NCBI GenBank assembly: GCA_049273855.1
Contig: JBASRN010000022.1
Location: forward strand, 1 to 64,000
DNA length: 64,000 nucleotides
Direction of reading: 5' to 3'
DNA from: Onstottus_B sp049273855
GTDB taxonomy: Bacteria; Acidobacteriota; Blastocatellia; UBA7656
Shown here piece by piece: positions 8,010 to 16,744 of the stretch (position 1 is its first letter; each line of letters starts with the position of its first letter). The notes under the pieces are model-generated. The model was not told the origin of the DNA. It saw nothing but the letters and a program-made list of their open reading frames with translations, and searched no databases. A program made the position numbers and the translations under genes.

Positions 8010-8819
8010 TTGATCATTGAGGTGACTCTGCTCTGCCTGATGCTGGCTATTCCTGGGCCGTGGATCTCCGGTGACGACCCCGAAGCTGTCGCCAGGGCCT
8101 TCTTGCGTGCGGCCTACTCCCACGATTCGGCTGAGTTAAACTCGTTGGTCTTCCCTCGCGGCAGCGCGCGCCTGCTTCTGAGCACAGAGCCGGTGCCGAA
8201 GGAGAGGCTTAAGGAGATCGAGACTGAGGCAAAGGCGCTTCGGCTCAAACAGCTTCAGCCGTTTAGGCGCCAGGGAGAGGTCGTTGCAGCCGGATCGGGC
8301 GGTACTTATCCCGACGGCACCACTACGCGATACCAGACAGCCTTCGAGGGTAACCTCACTGTGATAAGTCTGGTGCGGAAAGAAGGTCGCTGGCTTGTTG
8401 ATGTACGCTGGTGGCTCAAGATCAGAGAAATGTCGTTGCGCGGAGAAAAAGCCAAGCCAGACGAGAGAGAGTTGGTGATCAAGAGATTCTTGCTGAATCT
8501 CTTGCGGCTGGATCGCCGGGCGGTCAATGAGAGTCTTGTCCCGGGTGCCGACCTCGGAATCGTCTTTGAGGGTGCGCCACGAGTGCCTGAGCCGTCCGAT
8601 GTGCTCCCCTCGCTCGCAATCGAGATGCCCTTAGTGGAAGCCGAAGCTGACGAAGTTTACCCGCTTCTGTCAGGCACGCTGGTCAAGAGGAGCGCTTCAG
8701 GCGATGAAACCGTGATGGTCGGTCTGTTTGGTCCCTTCGAGATGGTATTTCATCTGCGGCGAATCAAAGGCGAATGGCGCATAGTCCCCGAGCCTTATTA
8801 CCGCATCATCAACCGATGA
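8010..8819 (+). CDS. hypothetical exported protein
   Basis: A 269-residue frame starts at TTG 8010, with GAGGCGAG just upstream; no in-frame ATG gives a better start. A short hydrophobic N-terminus (VTLLCLMLAIPGPW) could be a weak signal peptide. The segment EAVARAFLRAAYSHDSAEL and a second similar segment after residue 150 (RELVIKRFLLNLLRLDRRA) suggest two NTF2-like or related alpha+beta modules, but I do not recognise the family. It stands alone between the caspase remnant and a coiled-coil protein. Confidence 0.55.
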   Translation: MIIEVTLLCLMLAIPGPWISGDDPEAVARAFLRAAYSHDSAELNSLVFPRGSARLLLSTEPVPKERLKEIETEAKALRLKQLQPFRRQGEVVAAGSGGTYPDGTTTRYQTAFEGNLTVISLVRKEGRWLVDVRWWLKIREMSLRGEKAKPDERELVIKRFLLNLLRLDRRAVNESLVPGADLGIVFEGAPRVPEPSDVLPSLAIEMPLVEAEADEVYPLLSGTLVKRSASGDETVMVGLFGPFEMVFHLRRIKGEWRIVPEPYYRIINR

Positions 8820-8976
8820 TCGGCGGCGGTGGTGTTGGTTGGCTCAACGGTATCTAAACCTCCGGTCGCACTCCAAAGCTTTTGCCTCTGCGCTTTGAAA
8901 AGAATAGAACTTTGTCTATTGTCGCTTTTGAAAGACTGGGAAAGATGCTTTAGTGAATCTCGAAGGGAGACATCGC

Positions 8977-9564
8977 ATGGATAGCGTGAAGACGGTCCGG
9001 CTTTTACTGGTTCTCTTATTCAGCTTATCGGTGATGCCACTTGACAGCGCGGTCCAAGCGCAGACTCCGAGACAACTCGACGACCAAGGGCTGATCAAGG
9101 CGTTATTGGATGAAGTGCGTCTGCTTCGCCAGGCGTTCCAGCGACTGAACCTCAATGCCTACCGTAGTCAGATTTTGGTAGAGCGCATTCGAGCGCAGAA
9201 TGACAAAGTCGCTCGTTTGACTCGCTCACTTGAAGAAGCACGTGATGAGATAGCGGATACACTGGTGAGCATGAATCAACTTAACGAACGAATCAAAGCC
9301 ACGGAAAGCATCATTCAGCAAGAGCCTAATGAGAAGCAACGGGCCCAAATGGAAGCCGAGCTGAAATTCAACCTGGAGGTCCGCAAGCAACGGGAGCAGC
9401 GAGTGCGCGAACGCGAACAACGTCTATCCGAGCAACTGCGGCTCGAACAGGGGAAGCTGGACGATTTTGAAAGCAGGCTGGATGCGCTGGAACGCGAGAT
9501 TACGATTGAAATTCAACGACAGGAGTCAGACGACAACACACAAGAACGGAAGAAGCCGCAATAA
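8977..9564 (+). CDS. exported coiled-coil protein
   Basis: ATG 8977 has GAAGGGAG upstream and opens a clear signal peptide ending near SAVQAQ. The remaining 160 or so residues are charged heptad-rich helix (for example EQRVREREQRLSEQL), so a periplasmic coiled coil is predicted. There is no catalytic motif. The start at GTG 8953 is less likely because it would put eight extra residues ahead of the signal. It ends 7 bp from the convergent glycosylase gene, whose C-terminus faces it. Confidence 0.65.
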   Translation: MDSVKTVRLLLVLLFSLSVMPLDSAVQAQTPRQLDDQGLIKALLDEVRLLRQAFQRLNLNAYRSQILVERIRAQNDKVARLTRSLEEARDEIADTLVSMNQLNERIKATESIIQQEPNEKQRAQMEAELKFNLEVRKQREQRVREREQRLSEQLRLEQGKLDDFESRLDALEREITIEIQRQESDDNTQERKKPQ

Positions 9565-9570
9565 GACTTG

Positions 9571-10503
9571 TTAGGCGCGGATTCGACTCGTGTCCGCTTC
9601 ATCCTTCCCCTTCGCCCTTTGCTCTTCCAGTTGTTCGAAGGTGCGCGGCCAGTCCCCTTTGAGCAGCCGGGATAGAGCGCGGTCAGCCAGGAGTCTCCCG
9701 CCTGTCTGACACTTTGGACAGTAGTTGGCCTCGTTTGCCGCGTAGACAATCCGCTGGACCGGAGTCCCGCACTTGGGGCAAGGCTTACCGTAGCGGCCGT
9801 GGACAGACATCTCCTCCCTGAAAGCAGTGACCTTCTCAGGAAACTTCTCCTTCGCCTCTCTACTCAGTTTCTCCGTCCAGAACCGCAGCGTTCCCCGCGT
9901 AGCTTCGTACAGGCGCCGAACGTCGGAATCCTCGAGCTGCTTGGTCAACTTGAGCGGCGACAGCCCGGCCGCGTGCAGGATCTCATCTGAATAAGCGTTG
10001 CCAATGCCACTGAAAAAATGTGGATCGGTCATCGCGCGTTTGAGCGTGTGATTCTCGAGGGTCAATCGAGCCTTGAAACTTTCAAGATCAGCTTCGAGGA
10101 CTTCGAGACCTCCCGGGTCGTGCGTAGCCAATCCTGATTCTCCTCGGACAAAGTACATCGAAGCTCGTTTCTTTGAGCCGGCTTCGGTCAGCATTAAGGT
10201 TCCCGAAGGAAAGACAAAGTTTGCCAACGTCTGCCGATTGGGTTTGGCTGGCTTTTCCTTCCAGTGAAAACGGCCGGCAATCATCAAATGGATCACAAGA
10301 AAGAGTTCGTCTTCGAGGCCAAACACGATCCGCTTTCCAAGCCGGCGGAGATTGGTAACTGTTTTTCCCGAAGCTTCGCGTAACGGTGGGTCTACTGAGC
10401 GGAGGAGAAACGGACTCAAAAGGCGAATGTCCTGGATCGGCTGGTTGAGAATTCTGGGTTTGAGCGCTTCAATGTAAGCGACTATGTCAGGCAGTTCCGG
10501 CAC
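9571..10503 (-). CDS. Fpg/Nei-family DNA glycosylase
   Basis: The protein starts PELPDI at GTG 10503, so the N-terminal proline nucleophile and Glu3 of the Fpg/Nei fold are present, while the next acidic residue is Asp instead of the usual Glu. RLGKRIVFGL carries the conserved lysine, MTDPHFFSGIGNAYSDEIL is the helix-two-turn-helix region, and CPKCGTPV...CPKC is the zinc finger near residue 240. It should remove oxidised bases and nick DNA by beta/delta elimination. The C-terminus extends about 45 residues past the zinc finger. Whether it acts like MutM (8-oxoG) or Nei cannot be settled. Confidence 0.85.
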   Translation of the reverse strand: MPELPDIVAYIEALKPRILNQPIQDIRLLSPFLLRSVDPPLREASGKTVTNLRRLGKRIVFGLEDELFLVIHLMIAGRFHWKEKPAKPNRQTLANFVFPSGTLMLTEAGSKKRASMYFVRGESGLATHDPGGLEVLEADLESFKARLTLENHTLKRAMTDPHFFSGIGNAYSDEILHAAGLSPLKLTKQLEDSDVRRLYEATRGTLRFWTEKLSREAKEKFPEKVTAFREEMSVHGRYGKPCPKCGTPVQRIVYAANEANYCPKCQTGGRLLADRALSRLLKGDWPRTFEQLEEQRAKGKDEADTSRIRA

Positions 10504-10787
10504 CAGCCAATTCTAGCAGAGCAGTGATCGAGACTGCCCATGACCTCAACCCGAGAGACTTAGCCGCCTAGCCCACAATGCAGCCTGGTGTCCGCTGAGA
10601 CTTCGAAGCCGGTCCTGCAGTTCGCCTGTTACGGATAAGACGTTCAGTCACCGTGACCGACCAGCCGGACGTGACCTGCTGGAAAATCGCTGCAATCGCT
10701 CTAATCGCCTGGCAAATATGAGTGGCATCTCCTTTGACTAGTAGCTACCAGTCCCCCCAAAGGATTCCGCTGGTTCCGGTTCTCAAT

Positions 10788-11840
10788 ATGCAGCTCAATA
10801 AGACAGAAGCTCTGAGACAAGCCCAACAGTTTCTCGACAGCGGCAGAGTCTCCGCGGCGATCCGTCTCTATAAAGAGATTGTCGACGCTGATGCCTCGGA
10901 CCTCTCACTAATCAGTCTACTTGGCGAGCTCTATGTTAAAGCCGGACGGATTCAAGAGGCAGTAGAGCACTTCTTGCGAATTGCCGAGAACTACCTCCAA
11001 ACCGGATCCGCAATCAGCGCGACACATGTTCTCAAAAAGGTTCTAAGGCTTGATCCGACGACTGCCCGAGCGCTCATGCATTTGGGTGAGTTGTGTGTAA
11101 ACGAAGGCAGGATCAACGATGCGCACGGCTTCTTCATTGAAGCGGGAGCTGCATTCTGGCACAAAGGCAATACCAGTGCAGCCATAAAGATGAACGAACG
11201 CGCGTTGGCCATTACACCGGACAGCCGGCAAGCCAAAACCGCACTGGCTCTTTTGGAACAGGAGATCAATCAGCCTGAATTGCCAGCCACTCCAAAAAAG
11301 GCGCCGCCTACTCGGGAAGTGGAGCAGATCCTGATTTCGATACCTGATGAGCCAGACACGGCAGGCGTGGCTGTAGCGGCAGACCACAGCGGGTTGCTAC
11401 CTGAACTGCTATTTGATCCTGGTGAGCCGGTGTCGCCCGAGGAATCCCCGGAGTGGATGGGTGAGGACGAAATAATTGAGCAGATCGCCACAGCCGAACT
11501 GCTCGTAGCTCATGGACAAACGGTTCAAGCCGTAGCCCTGCTCAGAGAGACGCTGCACCATAGACCCGATCACATTCAGTTGCGTGCGAAGCTAAAGGAC
11601 ATCTACCTGAGAACTGCGATGATCGAGCGTGCCAGTGAAGAATGCTTGAACATCGCAGCAATATACGCAGCGCGTGGTGAGAACAGTCGTGCGCGGGATT
11701 ATGTTCTGAGAGCCCGCCTTCTAAGCCCTTCGGTCGATCCGATCGTCCCGAGTGCGCAGAAAAGCGCACCTGCGCAAGACTCTCCAGAACAAAGCCTGGA
11801 GTGGACCCCTGAACCGATAGAACCGCTTAGGGTCATGTAG
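10788..11840 (+). CDS. TPR-repeat protein
   Basis: ATG 10788 gives 350 residues; GTG 10722 would add 22. Residues 5-160 contain at least four tetratricopeptide units (for example AIRLYKEIVDADASD, LLGELYVKAGRIQEAVEHF). After an acidic, proline-rich linker come two more near residue 220-290. There is no signal peptide, so it is likely cytoplasmic and a scaffold for protein contacts. No partner is encoded beside it. The start is uncertain because neither candidate has a good Shine-Dalgarno site. Confidence 0.7.
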   Translation: MQLNKTEALRQAQQFLDSGRVSAAIRLYKEIVDADASDLSLISLLGELYVKAGRIQEAVEHFLRIAENYLQTGSAISATHVLKKVLRLDPTTARALMHLGELCVNEGRINDAHGFFIEAGAAFWHKGNTSAAIKMNERALAITPDSRQAKTALALLEQEINQPELPATPKKAPPTREVEQILISIPDEPDTAGVAVAADHSGLLPELLFDPGEPVSPEESPEWMGEDEIIEQIATAELLVAHGQTVQAVALLRETLHHRPDHIQLRAKLKDIYLRTAMIERASEECLNIAAIYAARGENSRARDYVLRARLLSPSVDPIVPSAQKSAPAQDSPEQSLEWTPEPIEPLRVM

Positions 11841-11891
11841 GTTGAGTCCTTCTTCCGAGGCTTAATTCCATCAGATACCTTCTCCGGGAAC

Positions 11892-11908
11892 CTGGGGATT
11901 ATCCCCAG
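11892..11908. promoter_or_regulatory. 17-bp perfect palindrome upstream of sdh promoter
   Basis: CTGGGGAT-T-ATCCCCAG is a perfect inverted repeat about the single base 11900. It lies some 50 bp downstream of the TPR gene and 57 bp upstream of the predicted -35 of sdhCAB. It could be an operator for the sdh operon. As a hairpin it would have an impossible one-base loop, so a protein-binding site is more likely than a terminator. Confidence 0.4.
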
Positions 11909-11964
11909 TCAGCAATTGATCCGCTGCTCCCGGAACCTGCCCGACTAACTTGAACCTTTTGAAT

Positions 11965-12007
11965 TTTACATCTCGACCTCTCCTTGTTATTGTCACTTTT
12001 TAACAAG
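11965..12007 (+). promoter_or_regulatory. predicted sdhCAB promoter with overlapping dyad
   Basis: TTTACA (11965-11970) and TATTGT (11988-11993) with 17-bp spacing form a plausible sigma-70 promoter about 60 bp upstream of sdhC. An inverted repeat CTTGTTA-N11-TAACAAG (11983-11989 and 12001-12007) covers the -10 box and the likely start point, as a repressor site would. Confidence 0.45.
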
Positions 12008-12053
12008 TCAACACGCCGGAATGCACTGGGCAGCACTTCTTAAGGATCGTTTG

Positions 12054-12731
12054 ATGAATCTGCTTGCGCGCGGTTACCGCTCTTCACTCGGAAAAAAGTA
12101 CATCATGGCGATCACCGGGTTCCTGTTGTTCCTGTTCGTGATCGTCCACATGCTTGGCAATCTGCAAGTCTACCTAGGCCCGGAGCCGATGAATGCCTAT
12201 GCGGCAATCCTCAAGGCCCGACCTGCGTTGCTGTGGGCGGCGCGGGCCGGCTTGCTGGTGCTGGCAATCCTGCACATCACGTCGGCTGTCCTACTGGCGG
12301 CGGAGAACCGACACGCGCGGCCCACACGCTACGAAGAAGGCAGACCGACCGCTGCCACCTTTGCTTCGCGGACGATTCTCGTTAGCGGGCTGGTCGTCTT
12401 CGCATTCATCATCTATCACTTGATGCACTTCACGATCGGAGTCACCAACCCCGAGTTTATGCGGCTCGAAGACCTCAATGCGCAGCACGATGTTTACCGC
12501 ATGGTTGTGCTGGGTTTCAGCAATCCGTGGGTCTCGTTGTTCTACCTGATTTCGATGGGTCTGCTCTGCTTGCACTTGAGCCACGGTCTTTCGAGCATGT
12601 TTCAATCACTGGGCATCAGGAGCCAGGCTAATCTCCGGGCCGTCACCGTGTTCGCTCGGGTAGCCGCCCTTGTCGTTTTCATCGGCAATTGTTCGATTCC
12701 CATCTCGATTCTGGCCGGGGTGGTGAAATAA
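12054..12731 (+). CDS. sdhC: succinate dehydrogenase cytochrome b subunit (type B)
   Basis: This is the single large membrane anchor of a Bacillus-type complex II: about 225 residues, five hydrophobic helices, and several histidines in the helices (IVHMLG, ILHIT, IYHLMHF, LCLHLSHG) able to hold two haems b. It anchors SdhA and SdhB and passes electrons to menaquinone. The start at ATG 12054 follows AAGGA with 7-8 bp spacing; ATG 12021 is an alternative that adds 11 residues. sdhA follows after 3 bp, so the genes form one operon. Confidence 0.88.
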   Translation: MNLLARGYRSSLGKKYIMAITGFLLFLFVIVHMLGNLQVYLGPEPMNAYAAILKARPALLWAARAGLLVLAILHITSAVLLAAENRHARPTRYEEGRPTAATFASRTILVSGLVVFAFIIYHLMHFTIGVTNPEFMRLEDLNAQHDVYRMVVLGFSNPWVSLFYLISMGLLCLHLSHGLSSMFQSLGIRSQANLRAVTVFARVAALVVFIGNCSIPISILAGVVK

Positions 12732-12734
12732 GTC

Positions 12735-14654
12735 ATGACTATTAAACTCGAAGCGAAGATTCCAGCCGGGCCGCTCGCCGACAAGTGGAGCAAACATCGC
12801 CGCGACATCAAGCTGATCAACCCGGCCAACAAACGCAAGTTCGACGTGATCGTCGTAGGCTCCGGATTGGCAGGCGCATCGGCAGCTGCTTCGCTTTCGG
12901 AGCTTGGCTACAACGTCAAGTGCTTCTGCTTTCAAGACAGCCCGCGACGCGCGCACTCGATCGCGGCGCAAGGCGGGATCAACGCGGCCAAGAATTATCG
13001 CAACGATGGCGACAGCGTTTACCGCTTGTTCTACGACACGATCAAGGGCGGTGACTTTCGCGCTAGGGAAGGCAACGTCTACCGGCTCGCCGAAGTCAGC
13101 GTCAACATCATCGATCAGTGCGTAGCTCAGGGAGTTCCGTTCGCGCGCGAGTACTCGGGCTACCTGGCTAATCGGTCGTTTGGCGGCGCGCAGGTGTCGC
13201 GCACGTTTTATGCGCGCGGACAGACTGGTCAGCAGCTCCTGTTGGGCGCTTATCAAGCTCTCTCGAAGCAGATTCACGCGGGCGGTGTGAAGATGTACCC
13301 GCGCACCGAGATGCTCGACGTGGTTTTGATCGACGGTCACGTGAAGGGGATCGTGGTTCGCGATCTGGTAACCGGAGAAATCTCGTCGCACGCCGGCGAC
13401 GCTGTGGTGCTTGCGACCGGCGGCTATGGGAACGCGTTTTACCTCTCGACCAATGCGAAGGGTTGCAACGTGACGGCGATCTATCGCGCCTACAAACGCG
13501 GCGCGTTGTTCGCCAATCCGTGTTACACGCAGATTCATCCGACGTGCATACCGGTGACCGGAGATCATCAATCGAAACTCACCCTGATGTCCGAATCGCT
13601 TCGCAACGACGGACGTGTGTGGGTGCCGAAATCCCCGGGCGACAACCGCCCGCCTGATCAGATATCGGAAGAGGATCGCGACTACTACCTCGAGCGCAAG
13701 TATCCGAGCTACGGCAACCTGGCGCCGCGCGACATCTCGTCGCGAGCGGCCAAAGAAGTGTGTGACGAAGGGCGCGGGGTCGGCCCGGGCGGGCGCGGCG
13801 TCTATCTCGACTTTGCCGACGCGATCAAGCGGCTGGGCGAGGCGACGATCCGCGAGCGCTACGGCAACCTTTTTGATATGTACGAACGCATCACCGGTGA
13901 GAACGCGTACAAGCGGCCCATGCGCATCTACCCGGCGGTGCACTACACAATGGGCGGGTTGTGGGTGGACTACAACTTGATGAGCAACATACCGGGGCTG
14001 TACGTGTTGGGCGAAGCAAACTTCTCGGACCATGGGGCGAATCGTCTGGGCGCCAGCGCGTTGATGCAAGGGTTGGCCGACGGCTACTTCGTGCTACCGT
14101 ACACGATCGGCGATTACTTCGCCTCGGCTAAGCAGCCCAAGCCTTCGACGTCGAACGCGGAGTTCAAGAAGGTGGAAGATGAAATCACCGAGCGCACCAG
14201 GAAGGTCCTTTCGATCAAGGGTCGCAAGACCGTCACCGAGTTCCATCGCGAGCTTGGCAAGCTGTTGTGGGACAAGTGCGGGATGGCTCGCAACGAGGCC
14301 GGCTTGAACGAAGCGCTTCGGAAGATTCCGGCTCTGCGCCAGGAGTTCTGGGAGAACGTCAACGTGCTGGGCGACTCAACCGAGCTGAATCAATCACTCG
14401 AATACGCCGGTCGCGTAGCCGACTTTCTCGAGTTTGGCGAGTTGCTGTGCTACGACGCGCTTCATCGCCGCGAGTCTTGCGGCGGGCACTTCCGCGAAGA
14501 GTTTCAAACCGAAGACGGGGAGGCGTTGCGCGACGACGAAAACTTCTCTTACGTCGCCGCGTGGCAATATCAAGGCGTCGACAAGCGGCCGGTGTTGCAT
14601 AAGGAGCCTCTCGTCTACGACGAGGTGCATATGGCGCAACGAAGCTACAAGTAG
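12735..14654 (+). CDS. sdhA: succinate dehydrogenase/fumarate reductase flavoprotein (type B)
   Basis: The 639-residue FAD subunit has the Rossmann motif VVGSGLAGASAAASL (about 41-55) and AHSIAAQGG, whose H74 should carry the covalent FAD. The KGGDFRAREGNV and TFYARGQTGQQL segments are typical of the type-B (Bacillus/Wolinella-like) class and not of the E. coli class. It oxidises succinate to fumarate in the TCA cycle, or the reverse. A 487-codon frame on the opposite strand is a shadow of its codon bias. The window also has a second, different flavoprotein at 47750. Confidence 0.92.
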   Translation: MTIKLEAKIPAGPLADKWSKHRRDIKLINPANKRKFDVIVVGSGLAGASAAASLSELGYNVKCFCFQDSPRRAHSIAAQGGINAAKNYRNDGDSVYRLFYDTIKGGDFRAREGNVYRLAEVSVNIIDQCVAQGVPFAREYSGYLANRSFGGAQVSRTFYARGQTGQQLLLGAYQALSKQIHAGGVKMYPRTEMLDVVLIDGHVKGIVVRDLVTGEISSHAGDAVVLATGGYGNAFYLSTNAKGCNVTAIYRAYKRGALFANPCYTQIHPTCIPVTGDHQSKLTLMSESLRNDGRVWVPKSPGDNRPPDQISEEDRDYYLERKYPSYGNLAPRDISSRAAKEVCDEGRGVGPGGRGVYLDFADAIKRLGEATIRERYGNLFDMYERITGENAYKRPMRIYPAVHYTMGGLWVDYNLMSNIPGLYVLGEANFSDHGANRLGASALMQGLADGYFVLPYTIGDYFASAKQPKPSTSNAEFKKVEDEITERTRKVLSIKGRKTVTEFHRELGKLLWDKCGMARNEAGLNEALRKIPALRQEFWENVNVLGDSTELNQSLEYAGRVADFLEFGELLCYDALHRRESCGGHFREEFQTEDGEALRDDENFSYVAAWQYQGVDKRPVLHKEPLVYDEVHMAQRSYK

Positions 14655-14703
14655 TCTTGAGAGTCTTGAGAAGGCAGACTCTCAGACTCATTTCGGAGGA
14701 AGA

Positions 14704-15450
14704 GTGAACCTGACGCTTCGCGTATGGCGGCAAAAGAATTCGAGGACGGCGGGCAAGTTTGTCCAGTACAAAGCCGATGACGTTTCACCCGATATGTCAT
14801 TCCTCGAGATGCTCGACGTGGTGAACGAAGGACTGATCAAACGCGGCGAAGACCCTATCGCTTTTGATCATGACTGTCGGGAAGGCATCTGCGGCTCGTG
14901 CGGTCTGGTGATAAATGGGACTGCGCACGGTCCGCTCCGAGCTACGACGGCCTGTCAGCTTCACATGCGGACTTTCAAGGACGGCGACCAGATCACCATC
15001 GAGCCGTGGCGCGCGCGGCCCTTCCCGGTGATCAAGGACCTGGTAGTCGATCGCGACGCGTTTGATCGAATCATCCAGGCCGGCGGCTACACTTCTGCGG
15101 CTACCGGGGGCGCGCCGGACGGCAACGCTATCCCTATACCCAAGCCTGACGCGGAACTGGCGATGGACGCGGCGGCTTGCATCGGTTGCGGCGCTTGCGT
15201 GGCGGCTTGCAAGAACGCATCGGCGATGTTGTTTGTCTCGGCGAAGGTCTCACATTTGAACTTGCTGCCGCAGGGCAAAATCGAGAAGGACCGCCGAGTG
15301 CTGAACATGGTCAAGGCTATGGACGACGAAGGCTTCGGCAACTGCACGGTGATGGGTTCGTGCGAAGCCGTTTGTCCCAAAGAAATCAGCCTCGACTTTA
15401 TTGGAAGGATGAATCGCGATTATCTCGGGGCCTTGTGGCGTAGTAAGTAA
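14704..15450 (+). CDS. sdhB: succinate dehydrogenase iron-sulfur subunit (type B)
   Basis: The start is GTG 14704, set by GGAGGA three bases upstream (14695-14700); the frame is open further upstream only by overlap with sdhA. The 248-residue product has the plant-type ferredoxin motif CREGICGSCG for [2Fe-2S], then CIGCGACVAACK and CTVMGSCEAVCPKE for the [4Fe-4S] and [3Fe-4S] clusters. It passes electrons from FAD to the haems of SdhC. The 49-bp gap after sdhA holds a small GAGTCT/AGACTC hairpin. Confidence 0.92.
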   Translation: MNLTLRVWRQKNSRTAGKFVQYKADDVSPDMSFLEMLDVVNEGLIKRGEDPIAFDHDCREGICGSCGLVINGTAHGPLRATTACQLHMRTFKDGDQITIEPWRARPFPVIKDLVVDRDAFDRIIQAGGYTSAATGGAPDGNAIPIPKPDAELAMDAAACIGCGACVAACKNASAMLFVSAKVSHLNLLPQGKIEKDRRVLNMVKAMDDEGFGNCTVMGSCEAVCPKEISLDFIGRMNRDYLGALWRSK

Positions 15451-15530
15451 CCGCAGTTGCTCAGACTGTTGCTCAAGCTGCGACGGACGATGATTTTATG
15501 GCCGTAGCTCAACGGCTCGAGAAGCGCTTG

Positions 15531-16508
15531 TCAATCAGCGTTTCGGAAGCTGCCCGTCATTCTGCCGATCTGGTCGGACACACCGAAAACCGATCTCACG
15601 GGTAAGAAACCCAGCAGACGATGATCGCCCACCGCGTTCAACCCGGCAGACGCCATGCATCCACATTGTGAACAGTCAGGGTTGCCGCCGAACTGGCAAG
15701 GTGTAATGCGGCCTCTTAGATCCGCAGTGATGTTCAACGTGGTGCGAGCGAATATGCACTGATCGGGTGATTTCGGAGGACTACGATAGCCTTTGATTAC
15801 CGAGTCAGGCAGAGACAGCTTTGGAAACTTGAGTCGTAATCTCGCCAGATCTTGCAACACCTCTTCGCGCGCATTCGGGGTCAGAATCTCATCTCCTTCG
15901 GCGCCAACCTGAGGAGTAAACAAGCTGAAAAGAATCTGCTTTACTTCAGGCCTGCTCGACCAGAAGTGTAGAAACTCTTCAAAGTACCCCTGGCGACTCG
16001 CCATCTGACCCGTGACGGTACAGTGGATCGAGATCTGTTGGCCGGCAATGCTTCGCAATATTCGCTCGTAAGTCGCTGGCGCTCTCCGGATGTCATGCTC
16101 CGGCTGAAGCCCATCGATGGAGACGACGAGGAACAGATTCTCGATTTGACTCCACGCCTGAGGAATATCGCGGACCGCGCTGGTCACAAGCTGTACCGCT
16201 ATTCGCATCTTGCTCAGCCGCGGCAGCAGAATGTCCAGCTCGCGAAAACGTACAAGCGGCTCGCCGCCAACGATCGAGATGTGGAGCGGCCGATATCGGC
16301 GTGCGAGCGCTAAAACGCCGTCGATCAGCATCTCTCCTTTATAGTCGGAGAGCGTTCTTAGCGGTCCAAGCTGATGAAGGTGCTCAGGCTCGTAGGCGTA
16401 GCAACCTGGGCAGCGAAGCGGACACTCGCGGGTAATCTCAATTGACAACGATGGGTAACGTCCTCCCAGAATCCGTCCCCACGCTCTAAGAATGTCACTT
16501 GTTTTCAT
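15531..16508 (-). CDS. radical SAM protein with C-terminal cysteine cluster
   Basis: CPLRCPGC near residue 29 (C29, C33, C36) binds the radical SAM iron-sulfur cluster, and VGGEPL is the usual SAM-binding GGE strand. The C-terminal part (about residues 255-290) has cysteines in CIFARTTLNIT, TPCQFGG and CSQCGCMA, like a short SPASM or twitch region with an extra cluster. Such proteins modify peptides or small molecules. No precursor peptide is visible nearby, so the substrate is unknown. It lies alone, convergent with sdhB. Confidence 0.75.
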   Translation of the reverse strand: MKTSDILRAWGRILGGRYPSLSIEITRECPLRCPGCYAYEPEHLHQLGPLRTLSDYKGEMLIDGVLALARRYRPLHISIVGGEPLVRFRELDILLPRLSKMRIAVQLVTSAVRDIPQAWSQIENLFLVVSIDGLQPEHDIRRAPATYERILRSIAGQQISIHCTVTGQMASRQGYFEEFLHFWSSRPEVKQILFSLFTPQVGAEGDEILTPNAREEVLQDLARLRLKFPKLSLPDSVIKGYRSPPKSPDQCIFARTTLNITADLRGRITPCQFGGNPDCSQCGCMASAGLNAVGDHRLLGFLPVRSVFGVSDQIGRMTGSFRNAD

Positions 16509-16744
16509 CTTGATTCTAACGCTGCCCTACTGGCCACAAGTGTCTGCCAGAACACTTGGTTGGGGACATTCACCCTATCATCTGCGATCCGAGCAGCACA
16601 AACAGGTTCTTGAAAGCGCGAAGCTAATCAAGGTCGCGGTTGCAGAGACTCGAATCAAAATTCTGGACTAATCGTCCTGCAGCGAACCGCTTTGCTGAGT
16701 TGCTTATTGCTGCTCTATGCTATCTTGGTTGAAAGTTGAGTCAT

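Noticed and set aside
12606..14069. 487-codon open frame on the minus strand
   Set aside because: It runs exactly opposite sdhA, has low-complexity composition and no ribosome site; it is a codon-bias shadow.
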